DNA of 64,000 nucleotides from CAYPAV01 sp964408805 (GTDB lineage: Bacteria > Pseudomonadota > Alphaproteobacteria > UBA8366): NCBI GenBank assembly GCA_964408805.1, contig CAYPAV010000017.1, positions 41,897-105,896 on the forward strand, in the 5' to 3' direction. Under the pieces are notes generated by a model, which had not been told where the DNA came from, ran no database searches, and saw only the letters and a list, made by a program, of their open reading frames with translations. Position 1 is the first letter of the stretch, and every line of letters starts with the position of its first letter. Shown here in pieces: positions 33,798 through 41,414 of this stretch. The position numbers were made by a program, and so were the translations under genes.

Positions 33798-34190
33798 ATG
33801 CTGGCGGTCATGAAGCTGCTTTTCGCCATAGCGGCCGGCGGTGCGATCGGGGCCGTTTCGCGCCATTTCGTCGGTCATCAGATGGCTCTCTGGTTCGGCC
33901 ATGGGTTTCCCTGGGGCACCTTGACCGTCAACGTCGTGGGCTCCTTCACCATGGGTGTTCTGGTCGAGGTCCTGGCACTCGTCTGGTCGCCGAGCCAGGA
34001 GATGCGGGCATTTCTGACCGTGGGATTTCTCGGCGCGTTTACAACCTTCTCGACCTTTTCGCTCGATACCGCGGTTCTTTACGAGCGCGGTCAGCTGGGA
34101 TTGATGGCATTTTACGTGATCGTGTCGGTGGTGCTTTCGATCGGCGGCTTGTTCGCCGGCCTCGCCGTGACCCGCACCGTTCTCACGTGA
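33798..34190 (+). CDS. crcB: Fluoride efflux channel CrcB/Fluc
   Basis: A 130-residue four-helix membrane protein. The family signatures GGAIGAVSRHFVGH, PWGTLTVNVVGSFTMGVL and GFLGAFTTFSTFSLDT are all present, including the central Asn and the Phe-box residues of the fluoride pore. Two ATGs are possible: 33798 (MLAVMKLLF) and 33810 (MKLLFAIAAGG), the latter closer to typical CrcB. Its TGA overlaps the GTG of the next gene (GTGA). No fluoride riboswitch was recognised upstream. Confidence 0.93.
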   Translation: MLAVMKLLFAIAAGGAIGAVSRHFVGHQMALWFGHGFPWGTLTVNVVGSFTMGVLVEVLALVWSPSQEMRAFLTVGFLGAFTTFSTFSLDTAVLYERGQLGLMAFYVIVSVVLSIGGLFAGLAVTRTVLT

Positions 34191-35173
34191 CCGGCGTCAG
34201 CCATCGCGATATTGACGCCGCCGAAGCCGGCCAGCGTCTCGATCGCTGGTTCCAGCGGCACTATCCGCAAGTTACCCATGGCCGGTTGCAGAAGCTGCTC
34301 CGAACGGGACAAATCCGCGTCGACGGCAAGCGGGTGAAGGCGGGCGTTCGCCTCGAGGCCGGGCAGGCGGTGCGGGTGCCGCCGCTTGGCGATGCGCCGC
34401 CGGCGCCCAAATCCACACCGCGCAACGATCCGGCCGACGCGGCATTCGTGCAAGCCCTGGTCCTGCATCGCGACGCCGACGTGATCGTCATCGACAAGCC
34501 GGCCGGCCTTGCCGTCCAGGGAGGCAGCGGGACCAAGCGCCATCTCGACGGGATGCTGGATGCGCTTCGCTTCGACGCCGAGGAACGGCCCCGTCTGGTC
34601 CATCGCCTCGACAAGGATACCAGCGGCGTCATGGTGCTGGCACGCCATGCCGCGGCCGCACGGGCCCTGGCCAGGACATTCCGTTCGCAGGCCGCGCGAA
34701 AGGTCTATTGGGCGGTGGTCGTTGGCGTGCCCGAACTCGACAAGGGCATGATCGATCTGCCGCTGGCGAAAGGTGGCCGGCCGGGCGGCGAGCGGGTCTC
34801 GGTCGATGAGTCCGACGGGAAGTCGGCCCGGACGCTCTACAGTGTGGTCGAAGCGGCGGGTGGCCGCCTGGCCTGGTTGGCGTTCTGGCCGCGCACCGGT
34901 CGCACACACCAGCTCCGCGCCCATGCGGCGGCGATCGGCTGTCCGATTTTGGGTGACGGAAAATACGGCGGGCGCGACGCCTTCGTCGACGGCCTGCCGG
35001 AGGCGGCGCGGAAACTCCATCTCATGGCCCGCGAGCTGGACCTGCCGCACCCCTCGGGGAAGGGACGGATAAGGGCGACCGCCCCGCTGCCGCCGCATAT
35101 GGCGGCGACGTGGGAGATGCTCGGCCTAGACCCGGCGTTGGGTGAGGATGATCCCTTCGCCGATGTGGAGTGA
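34187..35173 (+). CDS. rluC: RluC-type 23S rRNA pseudouridine synthase
   Basis: A 328-residue pseudouridine synthase of the RluA/RluC/RluD family. An N-terminal S4 domain (LDRWFQRHYPQVTHGRLQKL) precedes the catalytic domain with the active-site Asp in HRLDKDTSGVMVLARH; later motifs include GRTHQLRAHAAAIGCPILGD. The GTG at 34187 overlaps the crcB stop; the long frame from 33659 is spurious at its start. RluC modifies positions 955, 2504 and 2580 in E. coli; other RluA-family targets are possible. It converges with the hydrolase at 35179. Confidence 0.9.
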   Translation: MTGVSHRDIDAAEAGQRLDRWFQRHYPQVTHGRLQKLLRTGQIRVDGKRVKAGVRLEAGQAVRVPPLGDAPPAPKSTPRNDPADAAFVQALVLHRDADVIVIDKPAGLAVQGGSGTKRHLDGMLDALRFDAEERPRLVHRLDKDTSGVMVLARHAAAARALARTFRSQAARKVYWAVVVGVPELDKGMIDLPLAKGGRPGGERVSVDESDGKSARTLYSVVEAAGGRLAWLAFWPRTGRTHQLRAHAAAIGCPILGDGKYGGRDAFVDGLPEAARKLHLMARELDLPHPSGKGRIRATAPLPPHMAATWEMLGLDPALGEDDPFADVE

Positions 35174-35178
35174 TCCCG

Positions 35179-35952
35179 CTACGCCGACAAATGCCGCGCC
35201 AGGTAATCGCCGACCGTGGCATTGAACGCGTCCGGCGTCTCGAAATAGGGGGAATGGCCGGCGGTCGGCAATTCGGTCACCTCGGCGCCGGGGATGAGCT
35301 CCGCCACCTGGCGGATCAGGGACGGTGTGAAGAGGGTGTCGTGCTCGCTGGTGATCATCAGGGTCGGTATGGAATAGTCCTCGAGGTCCGCTGGTGAGAT
35401 CGATCCCGGCCCCCGGCCGCTCAAATCCTCCGGCAGGTTGACGTTCAGCGAGCCGATCTGCGTGTATAGATAGGCGGCGTCGGGCTTCCGCTTCGGGAAG
35501 TCGGGCGCCACGGCGGCGGAGCCCACGCCCTCTTCGGCAAATCGTTTGCGCGATTTCGCAAGCGCTTCCGCGACCGCCGGCGTGTCCAAGCCGCCCGGCG
35601 TATTCGACAGGATCAGGCAGTCGACCCGCTCGCCGTGGAAGGCTGCGGTCCGAAGTCCCGTCCAACCGCCCATCGATTGACAGACGATGGCGGCCGTTTC
35701 AATCGATTCTGCGTCCAGGATCGCAATCAAATCATTCGCGAATTCAGTTCGGTCGAAATCCTCGGCCTTGCAGCGCGACCGGCCGAAGCATCGGTGATCG
35801 AACACGGCGACCTTGTAGGATTGAGCGAAATGGGCGACCTGCTGCCACCAGCTCGCGGCATTGCCGCCCCGACCATGGGCGAAGACCACCGCCGGACCTT
35901 CGCCGTGGATTTCGTAATAGATCGTCGCGTTGTTGGTTTCGACCGTGGGCAT
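35179..35952 (-). CDS. Alpha/beta-fold hydrolase
   Basis: A 257-residue alpha/beta hydrolase. The oxyanion HG motif (VVFAHGRGGNAASWW), nucleophile elbow C-Q-S-M-G-G, acid residue in TSEHDTLFT and catalytic His in AGHSPYFE are in order. The nucleophile elbow starts with Cys instead of Gly, common in 3-oxoadipate enol-lactonase-like members. The ATG at 35952 is preceded by AGGAG at 8 bases; a GTG at 35961 is less well placed. The substrate is unknown. Confidence 0.85.
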   Translation of the reverse strand: MPTVETNNATIYYEIHGEGPAVVFAHGRGGNAASWWQQVAHFAQSYKVAVFDHRCFGRSRCKAEDFDRTEFANDLIAILDAESIETAAIVCQSMGGWTGLRTAAFHGERVDCLILSNTPGGLDTPAVAEALAKSRKRFAEEGVGSAAVAPDFPKRKPDAAYLYTQIGSLNVNLPEDLSGRGPGSISPADLEDYSIPTLMITSEHDTLFTPSLIRQVAELIPGAEVTELPTAGHSPYFETPDAFNATVGDYLARHLSA

Positions 35953-36041
35953 TCCGGACACTCCTTTTGGCCGCTGATGGTCTTTCTTAATCTATGGCGG
36001 CGGTTTCCCGGACCCACCTCACTAGTGTCGGCGGCGGAACT

Positions 36042-36070
36042 CGAATATCTTCCGCTCGAACCGATATTCG
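36042..36070. promoter_or_regulatory. Inverted repeat upstream of the HAD/ATP12 genes
   Basis: CGAATATC (36042-36049) is repeated inverted as GATATTCG (36063-36070), a perfect 8-bp pair 13 bases apart, 22 bases before the HAD gene. It may be a regulator site or an mRNA hairpin close to the GGAGG ribosome-binding site. Confidence 0.4.
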
Positions 36071-36091
36071 GGTGCCTTTGGAGGTTCCGCC

Positions 36092-36778
36092 GTGCCGCCT
36101 TCCTCTATTCCGCGTCTCGTTGTCTTCGATTGCGACGGAACGCTTGTCGACAGTGCCCATGCCATCGTCGAATCGATGGCGGCGGCCTGGGCGGCCGAGA
36201 AGATCGGTCCGCCGCCGTCGGGCGGCGACGTCCGCGGGGTCGTCGGGTTGCCCCTTGTGGAAGCGATCGCGGGACTCCATCCCGCCGGCGAGACCGTGCT
36301 TCACGAACGCCTTGCCGATCACTACAAAGCCGCGTTTTTCGAGGTGCGCCAACGGCCTGATCACGAGGAACCGCTCTACGAGGGTGCGCGCGAGGTGATC
36401 GACCGGCTGGACCAGGCCGGAGTGCTGTTGGGCATTGCGACCGGCAAGTCGCGGCGCGGTCTCGAAGCCACCTTGGGCGCGCATGACCTGCTCGATCGCT
36501 TCGCGGTGTTGAAGACGGCGGATGACGGTCCCGGCAAGCCCAATCCGGATATTCTACTCGATGCCATGAGCGAACTCGGTGTCGAGGCGGCGGATACGGT
36601 TATGATCGGCGATACGACTTTTGACGTGCTGATGGCGGTCAATGCCAAGGTGCCGGCGATCGGCGTTGAATGGGGATATCACGAGGCGGCGGCGCTCAGC
36701 GATGCGGGGGCTCGCCTTGTCCTCGACCGGTTCGCCGGGTTGGATGCCGCCCTCAACGAGATCTGGCCGGATGGTTGA
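36092..36778 (+). CDS. HAD-superfamily phosphatase (phosphoglycolate phosphatase-like)
   Basis: A 228-residue HAD hydrolase with all four motifs: FDCDGTLVDS (nucleophile Asp and acid), the Thr of IATGKSRRG, Lys in GKPNPDILLD and the acidic MIGDTTFD. The helical cap between motifs 1 and 2 puts it in the PGP/beta-PGM subfamily. It starts at a GTG preceded by GGAGG, and its stop overlaps the ATP12 gene by 8 bases. The real substrate is not predictable; 2-phosphoglycolate or a similar small phosphate is plausible. Confidence 0.87.
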   Translation: MPPSSIPRLVVFDCDGTLVDSAHAIVESMAAAWAAEKIGPPPSGGDVRGVVGLPLVEAIAGLHPAGETVLHERLADHYKAAFFEVRQRPDHEEPLYEGAREVIDRLDQAGVLLGIATGKSRRGLEATLGAHDLLDRFAVLKTADDGPGKPNPDILLDAMSELGVEAADTVMIGDTTFDVLMAVNAKVPAIGVEWGYHEAAALSDAGARLVLDRFAGLDAALNEIWPDG

Positions 36779-37502
36779 GGAGCGGAGCGCCAAGCCTATC
36801 AAGCGGTTTTACGAACATGCCGCGATCGAGGCGCATGGCGACGGATTTCTCGTCGCCCTTGATGGCCGTCCGGTGCGCACACCCTCGAAGGCTTTGCTCG
36901 AGGTCCGGCCAAAGGCGCTGGCCCGGGCGATCGCCGAAGAATGGCAAGAGCAGCCCGAACAGATCGATCTTCGCGATATGGTTCTGACCGCCTTCGCCAG
37001 CACGGCGATCGACCGCGTGCGATCCCGCCGCGACATGGTGATCGAGGAGATTTCCGCCTATGCCGAGACCGATCTTCTTTGTTATCGGGCGGAGGGTTCG
37101 GAACCTCTGGTCCGTCGCCAGGCGGAAACCTGGCAGCCCGTGCTCGACTGGTTGGCCGAGACCCATCGGGCCGATCTTCGCGTGACCGCGGGGATCGTTC
37201 ATGTTGCACAGTCGCCGGAAGCCGTCGCCCGCATTCGCGAAGTGGTTTCGGCGCATCGTGATTTCGAACTGGCGGCGCTGCATCAATTGACGACGTCGAT
37301 GGGATCGATCGTATTGGCGCTGGCGGTTAGCGGCGGGCATCTCGATGCGGCAGCGGCCGTGGCGGCGGCTCATCTTGATGACAGTTATCAGGCCGAGGTT
37401 TGGGGCGAGGATAGCGAGGCCGCTGCGCGCCTAACGCAAATCGAGCTGGAACTAGCGGTCGCCGAGCGATATCTGCGGCTCTGCCGCGACGAGGAAGGGT
37501 GA
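36771..37502 (+). CDS. ATP12-family F1-ATPase assembly chaperone
   Basis: A 243-residue ATP12 protein. Family segments are clear: KRFYEHAAIEAHGDGFLVAL near the start, VRTPSKALLEVRP, the EEWQEQPEQIDLRDMVLT region, and the alanine-rich C-terminal half (HQLTTSMGSIVLALAVSGGH). In mitochondria ATP12 binds free F1 alpha subunits; in bacteria the family is largely alphaproteobacterial, which supports the lineage call. Its start overlaps the HAD gene by 8 bases. Confidence 0.92.
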   Translation: MVEERSAKPIKRFYEHAAIEAHGDGFLVALDGRPVRTPSKALLEVRPKALARAIAEEWQEQPEQIDLRDMVLTAFASTAIDRVRSRRDMVIEEISAYAETDLLCYRAEGSEPLVRRQAETWQPVLDWLAETHRADLRVTAGIVHVAQSPEAVARIREVVSAHRDFELAALHQLTTSMGSIVLALAVSGGHLDAAAAVAAAHLDDSYQAEVWGEDSEAAARLTQIELELAVAERYLRLCRDEEG

Positions 37503-37578
37503 CCGTCTCTTCGATTGTTGCCCGCTTGGCGGAACGGTAAACTGACGGCACGTTATCGATCAGGGGAGAGGCCCTTTC

Positions 37579-39111
37579 ATGCAGGACATCATCCGTCAGC
37601 TTGAGGAGAAACGGGCCAAGGCGCGTCTCGGCGGCGGCGAACGCCGTATCGAGGCACAGCATGCCAAGGGCAAGCTGACGGCTCGCGAACGGATCGATGC
37701 GCTTCTCGATCCCGGCTCCTTCGAGGAGTGGGATATGTTCGTCGAGCATGACTGCCACGAATTCGACATGGCGGCGCAGAAGGTTCCAGGCGACGGTGTC
37801 GTGACCGGTCACGGCATGATCAACGGGCGGCAGGTCTTCGTCTTCAGTCAGGATTTCACTGTTTTCGGCGGTTCGCTCTCGGCCGCGCATGCGCGGAAGA
37901 TCGTCAAGATTATGGAGCAGGCGATGAAGGTCGGGGCCCCGGTCATCGGGCTGAACGATTCCGGCGGCGCGCGAATTCAGGAAGGCGTGGCTTCGCTGGC
38001 GGGCTATGCCGACGTCTTTCAGTTAAACGTGCTGGCCTCCGGCGTCATTCCGCAGATTTCGCTGATCATGGGTCCCTGTGCCGGCGGCGCCGTCTACTCG
38101 CCGGCGATGACGGACTTCATCTTCATGGTTAAGGATTCCTCCTACATGTTCGTGACTGGTCCCGATGTCGTGAAGACCGTCACCCACGAGGAGGTGACTC
38201 ATGAGGAACTCGGCGGCGCCGTCACTCACACCACGACGTCGGGCGTGGCCGATCTCGCCTTCGAGGACGATGTCGAGGCCCTGGTGCGGCTCCGTCGTTT
38301 CATGGGGTTTTTGCCCGCCTCTAACCGTGAAAAGCCGCCCTTGCGAGAGACCGAGGATCCCGAGGACCGGCCCGAGCCGTCGCTCGATACCCTGGTCCCG
38401 GCCAACCCGAACAAGCCCTACGATATAAAGGAGCTGATCGAGAAGATATCGGACGAGGGCGAGTTCTTCGAGCTTCAGGCCGATTATGCGGGGAATATCG
38501 TTATCGGGTTTGCGCGGCTCGCCGGCCGGCCGGTCGGTATCGTCGCCAACCAGCCGATGGTGCTCGCGGGCTGTCTCGACATCAATTCGTCGAAGAAGGC
38601 GGCGCGGTTCGTGCGGTTCTGCGATTGTTTCAACATTCCAATCGTGACCTTCGTCGACGTGCCGGGTTTTCTGCCGGGGACGGACCAGGAATACAACGGG
38701 ATCATCAAGAACGGCGCCAAGCTGTTGTTCGCCTTCGCCGAGGCGACAGTGCCGAAGATCACGGTTATCACGCGAAAGGCCTATGGCGGGGCCTATGACG
38801 TGATGAGTTCCAAGCATCTCCGAGGCGACGTGAACTACGCGTGGCCGACGGCGGAAATCGCGGTGATGGGGTCGAAGGGCGCAGTCGAGATCATCTTCCG
38901 CCAGGATATCGGCGATGAAGAAAAGATCGCCAAGCGCACGGACGAATACGCAGAGCGCTTTGCCAATCCCTTTGTTGCGGGCTCGCTCGGCTTCATCGAC
39001 GACGTCATCATGCCCCGAAACACGCGGCGGCGGATTTGCCGCGCCCTGAAGATGCTCGACAACAAGAAGCTCGAGAATCCCTGGAAAAAGCACGCGAACA
39101 TTCCGCTTTGA
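37579..39111 (+). CDS. pccB: Acyl-CoA (propionyl-CoA) carboxylase beta subunit
   Basis: A 510-residue carboxyltransferase subunit. The N-terminal half has the acyl-CoA site (GLNDSGGARIQEGVASLAGY) and the GPCAGGAVYSPAMTDF oxyanion loop; the C-terminal half has the biotin site (FVDVPGFLPGTDQEYNGIIK and GGAYDVMSSKHLRGDVNYAW). This pattern is that of propionyl-CoA carboxylase. It transfers CO2 from carboxybiotin to propionyl-CoA. The biotin-carrying subunit lies 2.3 kb downstream (41415), split from it by four genes. Its TGA overlaps the next ATG by one base. Confidence 0.93.
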   Translation: MQDIIRQLEEKRAKARLGGGERRIEAQHAKGKLTARERIDALLDPGSFEEWDMFVEHDCHEFDMAAQKVPGDGVVTGHGMINGRQVFVFSQDFTVFGGSLSAAHARKIVKIMEQAMKVGAPVIGLNDSGGARIQEGVASLAGYADVFQLNVLASGVIPQISLIMGPCAGGAVYSPAMTDFIFMVKDSSYMFVTGPDVVKTVTHEEVTHEELGGAVTHTTTSGVADLAFEDDVEALVRLRRFMGFLPASNREKPPLRETEDPEDRPEPSLDTLVPANPNKPYDIKELIEKISDEGEFFELQADYAGNIVIGFARLAGRPVGIVANQPMVLAGCLDINSSKKAARFVRFCDCFNIPIVTFVDVPGFLPGTDQEYNGIIKNGAKLLFAFAEATVPKITVITRKAYGGAYDVMSSKHLRGDVNYAWPTAEIAVMGSKGAVEIIFRQDIGDEEKIAKRTDEYAERFANPFVAGSLGFIDDVIMPRNTRRRICRALKMLDNKKLENPWKKHANIPL

Positions 39112-39365
39112 TGGACGAGGGTGAAAACCACACAGATGCGGAGCAAGGCGCGGCCGAGGCGCGTGCCCGGCTGCGCTTGCGCCGCTTCGCGATCCACATC
39201 GGCGCCTACTTCCTCGTCATGCTGATCCTGGTTCCGCTGAATTACCTGATGACCCCGGACGAGACCTGGTTCCTGTTTCCGCTGGTGGGCTGGGGGGCGC
39301 CGCTCGCCATCCACGCGGCATGGGCGATGGGATTGCTCGACGGCCTTACGAACAACGACCCATAG
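39111..39365 (+). CDS. 2TM-domain small membrane protein
   Basis: An 84-residue protein with two hydrophobic helices (FAIHIGAYFLVMLILVPLNY and WFLFPLVGWGAPLAIHAAWA) typical of the 2TM domain. The ATG at 39111 overlaps the carboxylase stop, so it is probably translated from the same message. The RRFAIHIGAYFLVML and W-FLFP-GWGAPLAIHA pattern fits the family well. The function is unknown. Confidence 0.8.
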   Translation: MDEGENHTDAEQGAAEARARLRLRRFAIHIGAYFLVMLILVPLNYLMTPDETWFLFPLVGWGAPLAIHAAWAMGLLDGLTNNDP

Positions 39366-39375
39366 GAAAGCCCAG

Positions 39376-40425
39376 ATGAGTACGATCGACGTCGACCTCT
39401 ACAGCGACACCCAATCCAAGCCGACATCCGAGATGAGGCGCGCCATGGCGGAAGCCGAAGTCGGCGACGAGCAGCAGGGGAGCGATCCCACGGTCACCCG
39501 GCTTTGCGAGGAGGTTGCGGCGCTGCTCGGGAAGGAGGAGGCGCTGTTTCTGCCGTCCGGCACCATGTGCAATCAGATCTCGCTCGCGGTGCATTGCCGG
39601 CCAGGCGACGAGGTCATTGCCGACAAGTCGGCCCATATCGTCAATACCGAGGGGGGCGGCATGGCCGTCTTCGCGGGCACGATGGCGCGGGTGGTCGACG
39701 GCGATCGCGGTATCTTCACCGCCGCGCAGCTAGCAGCCGCGGTTCGGCGCGCGCGCCGCCACACGCCGAACCCGCGCATGGTCGTGGTTGAGCAGACATC
39801 CAATCATGGCGGCGGATCGGTTTGGCCGTTGGATGCGGTTAACGCGGTCGCCGCGACGGCGAAGGAACGGGACCTGATCATGCATATGGACGGCGCGCGT
39901 CTCATGAACGCCGTCGTCGCAACCGGCACTTCCGCCCGCGAATTCGCCGCGCCCTTCGATTCCCTTTGGCTGGATCTGAGCAAGGGGTTGGGATGCCCGG
40001 TGGGGGCGGTACTCGCCGGCGGGCGTGATTTCATCGAGGCGGCCTGGCAATGGAAGCAGCGCATGGGCGGCGCCATGCGCCAGGCCGGCATCATCGCGGC
40101 CGCGGGGGTCCACGCGCTTGCCCATCACGTCGATCGGCTGGCGGAGGACCACGAGAACGCACGATATTTCGCGGAACTACTCGGCAATACGCCCGGTATT
40201 TCGGTCGAGGAGGGGATCGCGACCAACATGGTCTTCTTCAACGTCGAGGGGACGGGCCTTACGGCCGAGGATTTCCGCGACCGGATGATCGAGAGCGACG
40301 GCGTGCGGATCGGGGCCAACGATCTCTACCGCATGCGTGCGGTGACGCATCTCGACGTCGGCCGGGCGGATATCGAACGGGCGGCAGGCGCGGTCAGAAA
40401 CCTTGCCCAAACCGCCCGTGGTTGA
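39376..40425 (+). CDS. ltaE: Low-specificity L-threonine aldolase
   Basis: A 349-residue fold-type I PLP enzyme. The start DVDLYSDTQSKPTSEMRRAM, the substrate-binding EQTSNHGGGSVWPLDAV and the PLP lysine in DSLWLDLSKGLGCPVGAVLAG fit threonine aldolase, which splits threonine or allo-threonine to glycine and acetaldehyde. It follows the 2TM gene by 10 bases. It converges with the lipoprotein gene. Beta-eliminating lyase relatives are the main alternative. Confidence 0.88.
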   Translation: MSTIDVDLYSDTQSKPTSEMRRAMAEAEVGDEQQGSDPTVTRLCEEVAALLGKEEALFLPSGTMCNQISLAVHCRPGDEVIADKSAHIVNTEGGGMAVFAGTMARVVDGDRGIFTAAQLAAAVRRARRHTPNPRMVVVEQTSNHGGGSVWPLDAVNAVAATAKERDLIMHMDGARLMNAVVATGTSAREFAAPFDSLWLDLSKGLGCPVGAVLAGGRDFIEAAWQWKQRMGGAMRQAGIIAAAGVHALAHHVDRLAEDHENARYFAELLGNTPGISVEEGIATNMVFFNVEGTGLTAEDFRDRMIESDGVRIGANDLYRMRAVTHLDVGRADIERAAGAVRNLAQTARG

Positions 40426-40446
40426 TCTCGAAGGTTGCTCGTCGAG

Positions 40447-41226
40447 TTAGTTTACCTGCGGGCTTTCGCCTTGCTCGAAATATTGAATCACGAACTCGAA
40501 CGGGAATTGCGCATGGCCGCTCGCGGACTTGCCGCCGCCCTGGGCGATCTGAAGCGCCTTTCGCCGCTCGGCCGGCGTGGTCCCCGGTCCGTCGCCGAAG
40601 TTCTGGGTGATCTGGTTTGACTTCCGTCCGGGAAACCGTTCCGTCTCGCCCCGAATTCCGATATTCAGGAGATTGTTCTCGATCATGACGAGCGAGAGCT
40701 TCTTGCCCGGGGCGGCGCAGAGGTAACCGAACAGTACCTTGCCCGGCCGATGATCGACATCGTCCGACGGCATATCCCATTCGCCCTGGAATCCGGCGCA
40801 GGACCGGCTCGGACCGGAGAGCGTGAAACGCTGGTAGAAGATATCCGTGAGCGGATGGTCGACCCGACTTTCCTCCGACCCGCTCATCTGGTGACCCGCA
40901 TTATGGTTCCAGCTATTGATCATGTTCTGAAGGGTGTAGGGATACCTAACGGCGGTATAATCGCCGACCTGGGACACATAGAAGACTTCCATCTTCATGC
41001 CCTTCGCTTCGAGACCAGCATATTCCTCGTATTCCCAAGGGTCGGCGAAGACAACTCTTTGAGCCCTCGCAGTCTCGAAGGGCGCGCCATAGAATCTCAG
41101 AAGCGCCTTCTCGGGACCGACTTGGACGATTTTGTCGTTCTTGCTGGACATTGCCGTTGTCGTACAGCCGCCTGCGAGCAGCGCGAGACCGGCAACAGCG
41201 CATTTGAATGGGAATGATCGTTTCAT
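40447..41226 (-). CDS. Orphan lipoprotein of unknown function
   Basis: A 259-residue protein with an N-terminal signal (RSFPFKCAVAGLALLAGGC) ending in a lipobox-like LAGGC, so it is likely lipid-anchored. The rest has no family I recognise. It contains a single later cysteine pair (RSCAGF and GYLCAAPG), a PWEYEEYAGLE stretch and a C-terminal AQFPFEFVIQYFEQGE. It stands alone with its own -10 (TATAAT). SD AAGGA precedes the ATG. Confidence 0.7.
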   Translation of the reverse strand: MKRSFPFKCAVAGLALLAGGCTTTAMSSKNDKIVQVGPEKALLRFYGAPFETARAQRVVFADPWEYEEYAGLEAKGMKMEVFYVSQVGDYTAVRYPYTLQNMINSWNHNAGHQMSGSEESRVDHPLTDIFYQRFTLSGPSRSCAGFQGEWDMPSDDVDHRPGKVLFGYLCAAPGKKLSLVMIENNLLNIGIRGETERFPGRKSNQITQNFGDGPGTTPAERRKALQIAQGGGKSASGHAQFPFEFVIQYFEQGESPQVN

Positions 41227-41260
41227 AAGTATCCTTCAATTTGATGTACGATTTGGAACC

Positions 41261-41266
41261 ATTATA
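41261..41266 (-). promoter_or_regulatory. -10 element (TATAAT) of the lipoprotein gene
   Basis: A perfect TATAAT on the minus strand, 35 bases before the lipoprotein ATG. The -35 region 17 bases further upstream is poor, so an activator or extended -10 contact may be used. Confidence 0.5.
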
Positions 41267-41414
41267 GCACAAATCGTGCCGGAGCTCGGTGTGGTTCAAT
41301 AATCCGTGACTGGGTTTGAAGCGCTCGATTAATCTCGCGATCGGTTGACAAAGTGGTGGAATACGGTCGAATCGCCACGCCAGCCATCAAGAATCCGTCG
41401 GGGGACCTGCCAAC

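Noticed and set aside
33754..33809. Fluoride riboswitch before crcB
   Set aside because: The gap is too short and I could not see the conserved crcB-motif elements.
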